Shown here in pieces: positions 12,949 to 51,415 of a DNA stretch of 64,000 nt; position 1 is the stretch's first letter; each line of letters starts with the position of its first letter. Below the pieces are notes generated by a model that saw nothing but the letters and a program-made list of their open reading frames with translations, did not search any database and was not told the DNA's origin. This stretch comes from Lota lota (lineage: Eukaryota > Chordata > Actinopteri > Gadiformes > Lotidae): assembly GCA_026745465.1 (NCBI GenBank), contig JACYXH010000012.1:278501-342500 (forward strand). The letters are read 5' to 3'. A program made the position numbers and the translations under genes.

Positions 12949-15900
12949 CTAGTCCTGCTCCATGGGCTCGTCACTGGTCCCAGTGTTCAAGCTAGCGCCC
13001 TCTGTGGCGCCCTCTGTAGGGGGCTCAGGTGTACTGCTGGAGGGGGCGGGGGCTCCCTCCTCTCGGACCTCGGCGGTGCTCTCCTCCACCACGCTGCTGC
13101 TGCTACTACTGCTACTGGTGGTGCTGCTGCCGCCGCTGCTGCTGCTGACCGGGTCGCTGGCGCCGTCGTCGCTGTCCCTGCTGGTGTCGGGCCCCTCCTC
13201 CTGGTTGCCGGCCGGGGCCTGCTGCTCCGTCTGGTCCATGTCGTTGCCTTCCTCCTGGGAGCCGCACGGCACCTCCCTCTCCGCCTGCTCCTCGTGTCCC
13301 GGGTCGGCAGCCATCTCTGCCTGCGTGCTGCTGCTGGGCTCTGGGCGGGGGAGAGGGAGTTTCAAACAGGTTCAAGGGTTTGACAACTTCGGTGTCATAA
13401 TTCACAGAACAGCACACCGGTGAAGATGCTTGTGACAATAAGGGGACTTTGTTTCACGAGTCGCAGGGTTTTAACCAAAACACTGGCATCACTTGGTGAC
13501 CTCATCAGTTATACATAAAATAACAAAGGCTGTCAAGTTCTGGTAGGTTGGTCGGTCGGTCGATATGCACTTGTTCGACCAAATTCTCATTGGTCGGACA
13601 ATAGCTGGTGTACTTTCATAAAAGGGGAAAAGCGCTTCTTAAGCCATTATTTTCAGGGGCAGAAGGGACATATGCATTGAAATGTGTACCAGCCTATCAC
13701 CTTGAGTGATAGGCTGTATTGTGTAAGAAATAACAATTATGAATAAAAAAAATATTATGAAATGCTCCGTAGTTTGTTTTAATAATCATATGGTTTGATA
13801 GACTATAAGACAGGGAGGTCTAAACACCCCGGTTTTCACAACTTTGAACTTGCCCAGCTTAGACTGCTAGTCGGAACTACTGAACATTTACCCGGCTCCA
13901 AACTAATTGATACCAAAGAAGTCGTCGATCTGGCAGCAATACATTAAAAAGATGACAAAGTATGTAAAGTGTAAAGTAAGTAAACGTATGTAGGCATATC
14001 ATCTAAAATTGTCATGTTCTACATATCAGAATTGGCACCTCAGCGAGAATCGCAAAGCCATTCATTTAGACGCCTTATATTAAACAAAGAACAAAACCTA
14101 AAATCGCTCTGCTGTAACCGAGTCGGACCAAGAGTGGCTCTGAAACCCAAACAGTACTTACGTGATATTTAGGCTACCAAGTAGAGTAGAGTGATCTGTG
14201 GCCGATTTAAGTTAATCTAGAGACAGCGTGCCAATGTTTACTTTAAGATGTTATTTTGGTTTATTTGGTGTTTTAAATCAGTACACCCAAAGTCTTCTTT
14301 TATATCTAGCAACATTCTGCCACATGGCCCTTAATTCTTTGTACAAAAGTTAATGACATCTACTTAAATAGGTAGCTGTTGGCGTACCATCTACCTCAGA
14401 ATGGGTCACAATCAATACAAATAGGTTAAATTTGGTTGAACTCAAGAGCACCCATCAAGGAAACATCCTACCTTGTTCTTCGATTGAGCCCGCACTGCTG
14501 GAGGCCACGTTGTCCTCCTCCTCGTCCTCATCTTCATCCTTCTCCTGTACCATGGCTTCGGCCTCCTTCGAGGAGCATCCCGATGTGTGCAGGTCACTCA
14601 GCGTGTCGGACTCCTGCTCGTCCTCCTCCTCGTCCTCATCTTCGTCGTCGTCGTACTCCTCCTCCTTGTTGTTGAACTTTAGCCTCTTCACCTCGTGCTG
14701 CTCCGACTCCATGTCCTCCTCGTCATCGTCCTCGTCCTGGTGCTTGTTCTTCACGGAGCTGCCCAGGCTGCCCGACTCCGACACCTCACTAGAAAACACA
14801 TTTCATAAAGGGTTTTCGAGCCAGAAGGTATGAATGTCTACAGGCGGCAGGGTTGTGCCGATCACGTCGTTTTGATTCCTGATTGATTGTCATAACAAAC
14901 CACCGTGTCACCGGGTATAACCGGTTTTGATAACAAACGTGTTACGCAGCGATCAGACAATGAGACGATTTTAAAAAATTTAAAAAAGGAAGCACAGCCC
15001 TAAACAGACAGTTCAGTTTGGATTCGAGGTAGTTCCCTAATGTTGGGAATGATTTGCTAGGATGATATGAAATTCATTTGAAACCACACAGCCGGCCCGT
15101 TTCTTTGGGGAAACCACGTTACCAGTGATAATCATTAACGGTTAGGTCACATTTGGGACCCATTCAAATATAACAAATCTTCAACTTGATTTTACTTGCT
15201 AATTATGAGCCAGCGGCTCATTATTGTAATCAAGTGTCTCCAGTAAAGTGCTGTATAAAGAATACATTCCCTTAAAATAATCCAAAAAGGGGTTTGGGTG
15301 AAAATAATTACACAGAAATGGAGAATTTCACAAATCCAAAGTAATTTACAGTAGGTATGCAAACAATGTTACCATAGCAAAGTCACAGCAAGATTCCAAA
15401 CCATGTTCGGGTAAATAACGGAATTCACCCATATTAAGTACATACCTTATCTAGCCAAGTATTTGAAGGATAAAGCAGTAGTATATCCAACAATGGCAGT
15501 CAAGGGATTTTCTGCGTTGAAGGGTTTCCCACGAAATTAGGTTTAGCGGAGGGGTGCTTCAAAAGATCATAGCTTCAAGGTGACTCAAATTCTCAGTCAA
15601 CATTGTGGGTTTAAAAAATATTACCATCCTGTGCATTATTAGAACCGAATTAAACTGGATATAGAGGTTGCTGGACAATATTTGAGTGACTTTCAGCAAA
15701 ACACAATTAAAAGGCTACGCCACCGAAGGCCAGCATCAAGAAAGAAGGACTTATTAACAGGTGGTTCATTCACAAATGTGCCACAAAGATTTGAGTCACT
15801 GGATTGAAAGTCCCAAGTCCACAGAACCATGGTGGGGTAGTAACTGGATACCATTGGCATAATACAGGGAGAGAATCACTGTTGCAACATAACCTCTTCC

Positions 15901-18900
15901 AGTACCTGGACTCTTTGTCGTCCTCCTGGTCCAGTTCCGAGTCTTTGTCGTCAGTGCTGTCTGGCAGACCGTTGGCTGCTAGTGAGCTGGCCAGCGACAT
16001 CTTCGGTCGGTTCAGTGGTCGCGGAGTCCCTGGTCCGTTCACTTTCCTGACAAACGTAAGATACAAACACATCAAGTAGTTCAATAGAACGGCATAAAAT
16101 AGTCTAATAGAGGCACATACAAAAATAGTTAAACAAGTGGAAATCTTTATCACAGTGTGGGTAACCCATGGAAATTCATATCGTTAGAGGATATGAACTA
16201 TTGTTGAGTTTTGGATGAAGCAATTTTGTCACCCAAAAACGTTTTAATCATTGATCGATCTTTTCAATACATCACTGATTGTTAGAGCAGTGTGTGCAGG
16301 TGTTCCAAGGGTATCAAACTAACCAACAGACAAAGAAAACTCTACTTTGTCTCTAATTTAAGGTAAAAATCTTGTGAGTCATCAAGATTACCTCTCTGTG
16401 AAGGCAGACGTGTTCCCAGGAAGCATCACTCCATTCATTCTACTAATTCCACTGCAGCCATTTTTCCTGCAACAGTTTGCTTGTTAATAAATCAACCCCT
16501 TGTATTACTAACAAGTTCGTTATCATGTTCTCGAATTTACCAAAAGGGATTTTAAACACCACTTACTCTGAGGTTGGATGTACACAGCTAACCACCATTA
16601 CATTCTGCACACAAACAAAGAAGAGCGGACAAGGTTTTAGACAAGATACGATCAACAAAGCTATTTATATCGCGCTATTTGTTGCAAAATCACAAATACA
16701 AATAGAATGTCTGTAACACAATAAATAAAAAGCATCAATACATTTCAGAGGTACCCCATAAGATTACAGGACATGTTCAGGGTGAAAAAAATGTGACTAA
16801 TAAAAATGCTGAAGAGGACACACACCTTCTCTATACCTCGGAGGAACTTATCTGTTCCTGTGTAGTTCCTCTTGGGCTCTGTGAGAAGCTCACACAAGCG
16901 CTGGATGGTGAATGGGATTCTGGAAGCAGACAACAACAGGCAAGCCATACAGACATGAAGAAAACTCTCCATTGTTTGTTCAAAATATGCAATGCTACAT
17001 GACCCAATACTGAGTAGTGGGTGCCTTCCATATTTTATGTGCGAGAATGAAATTCAACAATGGCTCTTCGGTGGGAATTTGAATACATATCATAATAAAA
17101 ATGTGTCTATAAGCTTTAGGGGAATTAATTTGAAGAGGGCATTTTCAATTTTCCCCCATTATACAGTTTTAATATTAATAAAGGTTATATATTAGGGGGC
17201 TAGCATTTAAATAATTCTGCGCGTCATAGTTGGAGACTATTCACCTTCTCCCCCACTTAGATTTTCTACACTTTCTCAAGTCTCTGGCTTCTTTAACCTG
17301 TACTTTGAGTATTTAGCGGCTAAAGACCAGTAACAGGTGGTTACAAAGGTTGGTCTGGTCTAGATTGAACATTAAACAGGAACAAGTGGCAACATTTCTT
17401 TAAAAGAGGTTCAATCATAAGGCTTTGTATGAGGTTTGGAGACGTTAAGCATACCAAGTGAAGGAGGTCAAAGCCTCGAGAGACTCCGGCAGAGACATGA
17501 AAGCCTGATTAAATAACCAATCACAATTCACAACACAGATTTGGAGGACGCATTCCTTGTGGATGGAGTAAGGGTCAAAATGTACAGCTGACATATTAGC
17601 ACTTGGGTCCCAGCCACTGTCACGTAAACAAACAAGTAGCATTAAAGTGTTTTTGTAAGTGCTTTTTTATTTTTTTAAGCAATTGCTGGACTTAATACAT
17701 TGTAAAGGGAATGTAAAGGATCCAACCAAACCAATAACTCAAGTCATCTAAGCATAATAAGCATTTAATTTAAAAAAACACCCAAAACCAAACACTAATA
17801 GCCACTTTAAACAACCAGTTGCCCTACCATCACTTAATATGACGCATGTACAAACTGGCAAAGACGTGTGCCAACTTCCAAATACGAGTCTCAGCGTAGT
17901 GTACAATTACCATGCAGAAATGGACACAAGCAGCTTTGTACCTACCCATTATATGCCTTCACTATCTTCAGTATCCTCTCCTTCATATCCTCAAATGGGA
18001 TCGACTCCACGTTGGGGTTGGCGGGGCCTCTCTGTTCGGGTACTGAGGCCCTGAAGTCCTCCATTACTTTCTCCAACTTGAACAGGAAGTAGTTCTTGAA
18101 CTGAGGCCATTGAACCCTAGAGGAAAATGGTATAGACAAACAGGACTTGAAGCCCCCCTTTCGAGTGTTTGCATAGCTACACTTGGGAGACCTTTTGGCT
18201 CCTAGAATGCTACCCCCACATCTCGTATCAAATGTTGATTTGTTGATCTTGGAAGGACATGAGGAAAGAAGAGTATCAATCACATGACATAGGCAGACAA
18301 ACACTTTATAGCACATTTTGAAAAGTGACTTAGTGATGATTTCAAACTCTGATAATGAAACATGTTACATGATGCCCTCTTCACAGTTACATTTTTACAG
18401 AGAGGTCACAGTGAGTAATTGTTGTGTAGTAAATGCCACCATGTCCTCTATTGAGCCTGTAAACACTGAGTTGTTGTCAGACATGTAGGATAAGGCATCT
18501 GCATTTGTACCACCATGTGTGCATTATATACATTATACGTATGTCTTCAGAAAGTGCAGAACACACCAGCAAATGGCAAGCGTGAACATAGCACATTCTA
18601 ATTTGCATGAGTGCTTATCTAAAACAATGTTTTATTGACTATGCTTTACAACACAAACCAATTGAGGCATGACCATGTTTCTATATTTACCAGCAAATAT
18701 TGTGGAATTGTTTAAAAAAAAACTGTTTTATAATAATTGAATAACAAAAAAGGTACACAGTAAGAAATGCAATGCAAGGCTAAATATGTACATTGAACTT
18801 GTCATTTTAAGTTTGTGGTAATCAACAGGTAGTCTGTCAATGATGTCAGTAGGACTGTGGTCACTTCATTTTTCTTTGCGCATGATAAACCTCATTTAAG

Positions 18901-19871
18901 TAAGTGTTACAAAACAAAACTACTCTACATAATTGCTCAACGGGAAGGTAAATACTTACAGGGTCTCTCCGGTCTTGGCAATGTGGCAAAGAAACTGCTC
19001 CAGAAGAGGAAAGGTCTCTTGCTTTCCTTTCTTATCGAAGTCTGCAGAGTAAAAAAAAAAAAAAAAGGGGGGGGGGGGGGGGTAAAGGGGGAAGAAAAGG
19101 CCAAAACGTTAGTAAACAAAGAGCTAATTGCACTTGATATACAAGTACATGGTCTGAATTGTTCTTATGAAATGTATCTATAAACTGTTTAAAACGAAAA
19201 TAATGTGCTTGCAAGTAGTCACTTACACAGCTATTATTACATGTATGGCAGGGTATTATGCAAGATGGCTAAATAACTAGGTACAGTCATAATAACATTG
19301 ACTGTTTCACAATAACTGACACATTACAGGCTGGTGTAGTAACTGCTAGTTATCGGTTAGTAGTACATCTAGTTTACTTAAGGTCGGAATTCTTATCATT
19401 TTAGCTGGCTAGGAAGATAGCTAAATCAACTGGTTTAGCCGGCCAGCAGTAATGTCCAATAAAGTGTAAAATAGACAACAGTCAGGATCTGCCTCTCGTC
19501 AGCCAAATACTATAAACGTCACATTTCCAATGTGGTCGAAGTCGTTCAATTCACGAGAGGAATGTTGATATTCAGAGGAAAAGCCGATTCTTTTTCTCCG
19601 TATAGCGTTAGCTACACCGCCTAGGAGGCTAATATCACTGTGTTGTTTCCGTAAAAGGGCTCGCGAATTAGCATTAGCATTAGCCTGACACTGTGTAGCC
19701 AGACAGCTCAGCTAGCTAACGCCACTAGCCTGCAAGCTAAAACATTCGTAGTTTTCCCATTATGTTTATCCATCATAGCAAACCCAAAAAACAACGCGTC
19801 ACCGGACACAACATCTACCGATGTTGTTTCTAATGACCTTTCAGAGCTTCCTGAAGTGAGTCAATGTCCAT
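12949..19871 (-). CDS. ppp4r2: Protein phosphatase 4 regulatory subunit 2, complete, nine coding exons
   Basis: Regulatory subunit of the PP4 phosphatase complex; the family acts in the nucleus and at centrosomes, in DNA-damage dephosphorylation and SMN-related RNP assembly (family knowledge). Coding exons on the minus strand, 5' to 3': 19871-19838, 19041-18960, 18116-17946, 16919-16826, 16604-16567, 16466-16392, 16046-15906, 14788-14472, 13340-12949. They total 1344 nt and every phase closes, giving 447 aa. Recognisable blocks are [11 protein letters not shown] at the start, [15 protein letters not shown] and [18 protein letters not shown] in exon 3, [12 protein letters not shown] and [14 protein letters not shown] in exon 4, [13 protein letters not shown] in exon 7, HEVKRLKF in exon 8 and the terminal DEPMEQD. 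The conserved N-terminal half is followed by an acidic, Ser-rich and probably disordered tail. An ATG directly upstream (19874) would add one Met; I chose the second because it matches the family MD start and has A at -3 and G at +4. The exon 1 donor, GTCATT, is weak. Only the paralogous ppp4r2a/b designation is open. Confidence 0.96.
13691..13715. repeat. 10-bp inverted repeat in ppp4r2 intron 8
   Basis: AGCCTATCAC and GTGATAGGCT separated by CTTGA: a small perfect hairpin in intronic sequence. No role is known. Confidence 0.6.
19042..19083 (+). repeat. A-run plus G-run next to ppp4r2 exon 2
   Basis: About 17 A followed by about 14 G, which on the coding strand gives C-run, T-run, ACTCTGCAG: the polypyrimidine tract and acceptor of exon 2. 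Confidence 0.85.
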
Positions 19872-20060
19872 CATGTCGTCGCCCCCTGACAATGTTCTGG
19901 ATGCAGACGGCACACTGGCGGCTAGCGGTTAGCTGCTGGGTGCTCCGAGTGGAAGAGGAAGGAGCATTTTAATATGGCGCTAGTGAGGTCACTGCCTGTA
20001 CGCTCACACAGATCTCCCTCCTGCGCTCGACTGGTAAACACAGAGAGACGGGCTTCTTTT
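19872..20060 (-). promoter_or_regulatory. Probable 5' UTR and core promoter of ppp4r2
   Basis: The sequence directly upstream of the ppp4r2 ATG is richer in C/G than its surroundings and has no TATA box in a sensible place. It holds a YY1-like AATATGGCGC at 19971-19980 and GCTAGC/GTTAGC motifs at 19919-19935. These fit a TATA-less housekeeping promoter. Role is inferred from position; no transcription start can be placed. Confidence 0.5.
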
Positions 20061-20173
20061 CTTCTTCTTTTTAACATGCCAATGTAAGATAAAAGTATAT
20101 CATTTAACTAAGTTATTGCAATATTGTGATGGTGTTTACATGCGTTCATGGTTATTGACGGTATAACTATTTG

Positions 20174-20193
20174 ATCTCTCTTTCTCTTTCTCT

Positions 20194-20227
<34 letters not shown>
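20174..20227 (+). repeat. CT/TTTC microsatellite
   Basis: CTCTTT units merging into (CT)n just upstream of the ppp4r2 promoter. Confidence 0.8.
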
Positions 20228-20231
<4 letters not shown>

Positions 20232-21767
20232 CTCTTTATCCCTCTCTATTCATTTATTAATGAATTAATCCATCCATTAGAGAACCAAGAACCACTTTGA
20301 TCTTTAAACGTAAAATGGGCTTTAGTTTCGCAATGAATTAAGAAACAGTGTAGCCATTTACTGGGTTTAATGAAAGGGCCTTTCCGCCGCAAGAGGGCAA
20401 GAACTTGTTCAACTGTCGTGCCCGGGGCCTCCACTATAGTACAGTTTGTGCCAACTGACAATAAATCAGAGTCATAAACGGGTTTGCACATGACAGCCAA
20501 CTGCATCTAAATGTAGGGAAGCAAACCAAGGTAAATCCATAATAAAAAATATTGACGCATTATTTCCGTTAGTTTCAGTTGGCAAACAAAACAGTAAATA
20601 TTCGCCTTTGTTGTGAGAAATTGGCATGCAGATGTTACCAATTAGTCCAAGTGTCTGTGTACTCGCTGGAGAGTGTGCGAACACAGCAAAGTAGTACAAA
20701 TAATGTATCTCGCTCACTATGTGACTCTTTTAACATAATATGCTTTCAATAGGCTACATCTGCTGCCCCTGGCCTAGGATGTAGAGACAGCTGATCTCAC
20801 AAAACAAGCAATTCACTCATATCTCTGTTCTCTTTGTAATGGCACCTAATTTGAATACCAAGCAATTACCAATACAGTTCGTATTAAAAAGTACACTGCC
20901 TGCCTGGCAGTAAAGCTTTGTGGAAGACTTGACAGGCTGCCGTCCCCCATCATCCAAACCCAGATAACGGCTGGTGTTCCAGTGTGACCTCGGCGTCCAC
21001 CTCCAAGACAAGCCGCAAGCTGCCCACTTCCTCCCGCTGCCCTTGTTTGACCTGAATCTTCGCCTCAGTCCAGCAACCCACAAAGCAAAGGCAACCCACA
21101 TCCAGACCGCCTCATTTTAAATTCACTGCACGCATCTCTGAATCGGTTTTTTAATCTGCATTCGCTTCTAAGTCTACCTATACTCTCAGTCAATATCTCT
21201 CCTCCTAGTGTCTACACTGTTCGAAAACTCCCTCCCCCCCCCTTCCCTTCACACTCCCCTGCTCCTTCTCCTACTGTGCCCTCTCCCATACAAATCTCAT
21301 CATAGGATGTTCGTAATGCCACCGATCACACTCATTAATGTGTTGACAACCCCCTCTCTCACTTAATCGTTTTACTCGAGAAGGTAGATTGTGCAGACAC
21401 ATGTTCAAGTTTCATTTTTGAAGAATACAACAGTAAGAAAAAATCTAAACATCAAATTAATTACAAAATCTGAAGATTAACAACCACGAAATAATAGTGT
21501 AATAGTTTTGAGTTTCACATACAGGGCCATCATAGGCTGTTTGTACATTTGAACTGTTGAACTATAAAAACATCAATGATGTACTGCTCTCATTCCTGGC
21601 ATTCACCTGTGTTCTGACAAGGGGGTGCACGGTCAAAGTACTATTATGGACCTGTTCCTTGATCCCCCATTCTATTTGTAGTTATCTTCCTGTTGCTGCC
21701 CTCTGTGTTAGATCTTTTAAACGTCTACATAACTTATCCTCTGATGATGTGGACTTCCTGTTGTTGT

Positions 21768-21788
21768 CCCCCCCCCCCCCCCCCCCCC
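21768..21788 (+). repeat. Poly-C tract
   Basis: About 21 C in a pyrimidine-rich context of the ppp4r2/gxylt2 spacer. Confidence 0.8.
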
Positions 21789-22065
21789 ACTTACACACAC
21801 ACCCTCGTGGTCTTGGAAGTCTTCCTTCTCTTCTCCACCTTCTCAACACTCTGTTTTCTAGCTTCAAGCACAGCACTCTACTGTCACTATAATGCCTTGT
21901 TTACCAAAGATGTTATCCTACTTGACTCAACCATAAGCTTGTTTGTTGTCATAGGCAGTCATTGTAGTTGTAGTAGTCATTGTAGTAGTACATTGCGGTC
22001 TTCCTCCCAAAGTACTCAATAGTGTCAACAGGGGACACAAGTGGATAATTAATTACATGTTTTAG

Positions 22066-22230
22066 AGGAAGGTGGCTGAAACTTCCAGCTGAAAGGTACT
22101 GCATTCAGTCCCCAATGTCAATAGTGAGCAAGATGCCTTACCCATACCTGTTCCTTAATGTCATGTATCTGAATTGTAAGTCTGTAAGTCACTTTGGATA
22201 AAAGTGGGTCTGCTAAATTACTACATAGTA
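22066..22230 (+). mobile_element. SINE remnant
   Basis: A degenerate head with GAAAGGTACTGCATTCAGTC is followed by GATGCCTTACCC and TGTCATGTATCTGAATTGTA. The tail GTCACTTTGGATAAAAGTGG leads to GTCTGCTAAATTACT. Same family as the remnants at 34008 and 36645. Confidence 0.6.
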
Positions 22231-23067
22231 AATAGTTGCATCTTCCATTCCAAATCTGTCATCCTGACTGTTGGACTCTCAGGACAATAACCCCCATACA
22301 GGACGTTTCCTAACCGTTTCCAGAAATTCACCAAAATGGATACATTTAAATGAAATGAAGCTTACGTTCCCTTGTGGTTCTCCTCTTGCTTTATAACTTA
22401 AGCTATTCTCTCTCCATCTTGGTCTCTCTCCCGTTTCCTCTGAGATTTCCTTAATTTCACACTTGAAACCCATCTGCATCCTATGCCTCTCCTCCCCAAT
22501 AGCTGAACTTCTAACCTATTTTGGCATTTGGTTGTTCGCAACAATTCAATTTGGGATATGGTTGAAGGGTTCAAACAAGGCACACAATGCTAATTACAAA
22601 CCCCAGTTAACCACTAAATGAAAAGGGCAAATAGCAGGAATTTTGTTGTTAAAAGAAAACATGTTTCAGACTTGCACTTGAATTTGACAAAATGAAATGG
22701 TTAAATATTTTCACTCTCATTATGAAGGTTTTGTTCTTGGCTTGTGAATGGCAAACATTGGCCTATGTTTGATAATGCTCGGCACTTTGCTGTAGTTCAA
22801 GTATTATTTGGTTAAAAAAATACTAATCACAAGTACATTATGTTTAGTTAAGTGCTTTAAAAATGACATGGGTCAGCCTTTTACTGCATTTTTAAAAGGC
22901 ATCATATTAAAAAGCAATTCCGGACATAATACCATGGAGTGGCTGAGCAGCAAGCTGCCCCTGGGCTCTATAGGTTTTGCTCTATTGCGTTTCACCAATT
23001 CCCTGGACAACTATTCTACAAAATGGAATCCATCTAGTTAAAATGTATTCAGATAACATATTTCACT

Positions 23068-23070
<3 letters not shown>

Positions 23071-23102
<32 letters not shown>
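23071..23102 (+). repeat. Poly-G tract of 32 bases
   Basis: Uninterrupted G run, same length as the run at the very end of the window. Confidence 0.85.
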
Positions 23103-23103
<1 letters not shown>

Positions 23104-24002
23104 TGGGTGACTTTAAATTCCTTTAGGGGTTTGGCTGGCTGATTGCTGATTGCATTGTCATGGCAATTTAAATAATTTTCCGGTCATATTAAAATTATAG
23201 ACAATTATGTTGTGTAACATGAACGAGTGCAATTAGAATTTAGCCAATAACGGCTCATATACTTGAAACGGCTATGAAATGGAAACAAAGATTAGTGAAG
23301 GAAGATTTGAACCATTTTTACTTAGTTGTATTAGCTGTGCTCAATTTAATTACATTTAAGTTAAATTTATATATATACCTATCCCCAAGGGCAGTTAGAA
23401 AATGTTAAAAAGTATTTATACAAAAATACTATTTGCAGTATGTTAAAACTATGCTTGTGTTGTGTCAATTAGTTACACTGCACCATATACAACAAGAACT
23501 ACATACCATGAATTTGGGATATTACCATAGGAAGATCCTTTGTCATAAAAAAAAGCATTACCAACAAACACAACTTAACAAATTAAGTTAATCTTTTATT
23601 TTAAAACACTTTCATAGTTGAATGCACTTTAATTTCCCACTCATTTTGAATAATTTGAGACGTAGACCAGAACATATCATATTGTCTTTAGACGTATTCT
23701 CAACAACAAACTCTCTTCCGGCTAACAAAGGTATCTGCATGGATATACGTGTATAGAAAACATAACATGGAAATGAAATAACGATTAACATGGCACAAAT
23801 TCATTTGTTCGTTCACTTATGTTAGGATAGCACTTTCATATTATTATACACTTGTCGGTGTAGAATTATCGTTGGACACATTGAATAAAAGCTCACCCGA
23901 AAGTCCTTAATTGTAGTTATTTTATCAAAATGTTGAGCTGAAAGTGCATTTTAACATTCTGTGTGTAACATCATAACACCGTGTTCTCCTCTTCTGTTTC
24001 TC

Positions 24003-24718
24003 TTTATTGTAATACTGTCAGTAGCAGTTGGAAATTCCAGACCAGTCACACAAAAACAAAGTTATTGGTTGGAGAAAATTCACATCTTTAAAAAGAAATG
24101 AGGAGATGTGTACTTATGAAAGTACTACTCAAAGTAGTAAATCGTATCAAATCTCTGTTGACCTTGCTCGGTCACCAATGCGCAATGAAATAAAAGGATT
24201 AAAAATGAAACAGAAAACACACACAAAAAAGGCAAATACTTTAATATGCATTAAAATAAAAAACATTTATATCCAACTTCCACTTGAGTTTAAAATGGTT
24301 GACAATATACATTTCATACTGCCTTTATTAAATCAGGCTGGCATTTGTCTTCACGTCGTCACATATTTATGTCACTGTGCACAATATTATCATTCAATAA
24401 GGCAACTCCTATTCGACTGCACCACTGACCAGCACTGTGTGCATGTGTGTGTACTATAGGACTAATAACCCTTTCAACGACAAGAAGAAATCCTGAGGCT
24501 TACATAGCCATTCAAAAATGAGTGTCAGGAATTGGGCACAATACACAGCGAGAACACAAGAGAGAATTCTTCAGAGTTCAAATGCCTGAGCCTCTCCCTT
24601 CTACGGAGAACTTCTGGTGAAAGTCCTCAGGAAAGAAATGGTCCTTTATGGAAAGTAAAAGACCAGGCAGGGTAGGGCCGTACTCTCCATGGGTAGCGGA
24701 CGTGTCCATCACAGTCGG
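24003..24718 (-). other. gxylt2: Probable 3' UTR of gxylt2
   Basis: A/T-rich minus-strand sequence after the stop codon at 24719. AATAAA-type hexamers (TTTATT on plus) occur at 24003-24008 and inside the stretch. Which one is used cannot be decided from sequence. No coding frame is supported; the 143-codon frame at 24028-24459 on plus has no recognisable content. Confidence 0.5.
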
Positions 24719-36153
<11,435 letters not shown>

Positions 36154-37859
36154 TGTGAGACCGAAATCGGGAAGTCAAACGAGGGGGGAAAAATTCCTCT
36201 CATGGCTACAATTCGCGAAAAACATAACGAGTTGACATTTTAATAGCTCTCCTCGACTGCATTAGCTGCAGACGACATTGAGTAAAGAGGGATTTAGCGC
36301 AACCATGAAACATTTCAAGTGGAGGAGTGGCTTGCTCGCTTCCCCGTAAGTCTCATGATAAACGCGCCGTGCTTTTCTGCGCTGTATTTAAATAAAGGAA
36401 AATATATTGCACATTTCTAGAGATACTGAGACGTTATGCAGCAGCCTTTTTTTCTTCTTTTTTAACACACACTCACATTAACACATTACTGTCTGCAAGA
36501 GCTTTGCATGCATACGTTGTGTCAATTAGAAGCCACTCTTCATAGCCAAGAAAAAAAGACAGCAGGAAACTGCAACAAGTGTGGATATACATAATAGCAA
36601 CGATTCTATAATAGTATGGGATGTATAGTCTCTATATTCTTTATTAATTCAGGATAGTGTGTCTATGGTGTTCTACTCCCAGCCAAAAGGTGCTGGGATG
36701 GATCCTCCATTTTTTTCACAACATACACAAGGCATCCTTGCAGTTATCTCTCTCTCTCTTTAATCACGTACCTGAATTCACTGTGGATTTTGCAGAAGTA
36801 AATTTGGATAACAGTCACTACTAAATTACACTTTTAGTCATTCACATTGTTTTACTCTACATCCATTTATTTCATATATGATAACAAATCTAATTTGGAA
36901 TAATGAATGATGTAGAACTCAAACTCAGATACTTATTCCATGTTTCATTCCTTATTGCTACCAAATATATCTGGATTGATCCCTAACGTGGTTTCTATCA
37001 CCATTGGCTTGTGGACATTTGACAATATTTGCTACCCTTATATTCGTTCCACTACGGTAAAACATGGACGTTGTCATAAAGTGGTGCATGTGATGCTTGT
37101 TCCGAGCATCCAACGCAGATTTCTCCATAAAAAGATTTGTTTTAGGTAATTCCGTTTAATGTTTTCCGTGTCGGGTTCTTTCTCTTAACTGTTTAAAATG
37201 ATACATTCAGTCCTTCATAGTACAGTCCAAGCATTGTTAGTAAAGTCTACTGTCTGAGCTAGCCTAGCAGGCTAGTATAGCCACAACATTGAAAACTTGA
37301 TTGCTGGTTAACTCAGTTTAGATTACAGGCTAGCATCGTTAAAAACAATAGTGCTTCCACATAAGTCCTTGCGTGTGATGGCGCGACGCTTGCTAGAATC
37401 AACCCAATTTTGGAACTGGGCTACATAAGTTGCTATAATACGTTTATTTGTTGACAGACCACTCACTGCTAATGTCAATGTGGCACACACGTGTGCTGCG
37501 CTGCATGTACCACAACAGCAGAATAAATCCGTCACCAGGTGGCGTTGTTTAACCAGTTGTTTGCCTCGGCTATGATTACAGTTAAGTGTTGACTATTAAT
37601 CTGATCCTTAGTGTAACAACCCTTTAATTACGTTCCATATTTATCCCGCGAATGAGCGGGGTTCCCTGTCGTTTTTCATGAAGTTCCAATTAGAATAGCT
37701 ATAATTGTCCACACTCTGTGAAATAACTGTTCTCACCAAGTGTCCTCTATGTAGTCAAAAGGCGGGCCATCTAAATCTGCCACTTTGTGTTTTGTGTGAA
37801 TGACAAGGGCTTGATGGGCACGGTTGCAGAAGATCTACTGTAGATAACTGGTGTTAACC
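36154..37859. promoter_or_regulatory. Divergent promoter region between gxylt2 and shq1
   Basis: The two start codons face away from each other across 1706 bases. The gxylt2-proximal part (36154-36400) has several CpGs and no clear TATA box at a fixed distance. The shq1-proximal part contains GCTAGC/CTAGCA motifs at 37257-37275 and 37330. A SINE remnant sits between them at 36645-36835. The head-to-head arrangement is the one I know for human SHQ1/GXYLT2; shared regulation is inference. Confidence 0.55.
36645..36835 (+). mobile_element. SINE remnant between gxylt2 and shq1
   Basis: Strongly decayed: GCCAAAAGGTGCTGGGATGG stands for the B-box region and AAGTAAATTTGGATAACAGT for the tail, ending CTACTAAATT. 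A short CT tract interrupts the body. Confidence 0.45.
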
Positions 37860-51331
<13,472 letters not shown>

Positions 51332-51415
51332 GTGAGACCCAACGCACAAGCAATCGTCATGCTAAAACACAATGGACTGGAATACTCCTGGCTATGTACC
51401 AGGTTTGGGGGCCTA

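Larger units (their letters stand above)
20061..24002. other. Spacer between ppp4r2 promoter and gxylt2 3' end
   Basis: No supportable exon on either strand. Contents are a TTTC/CT microsatellite (20174-20227), pyrimidine-rich sequence (21180-21360) that may be old LINE or repeat material, poly-C at 21768-21788, a SINE at 22066-22230, and a 32-base poly-G at 23071-23102. The A/T-rich stretch 23150-24000 may include more gxylt2 3' UTR. Confidence 0.6.

Noticed and set aside
12679..13423. Plus-strand frames of 234 and 153 codons over ppp4r2 exon 9
   Set aside because: Antisense shadows of the Ser/Glu-rich ppp4r2 tail, whose minus-strand frame has exact family motifs and the DEPMEQD end.
14432..14833. 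Ser-rich plus-strand frame
   Set aside because: Complement of the acidic Glu/Asp-rich ppp4r2 exon 8.
24028..24459. 143-codon Lys-rich plus-strand frame
   Set aside because: Lies in the A/T-rich gxylt2 3' UTR and has no recognisable content.
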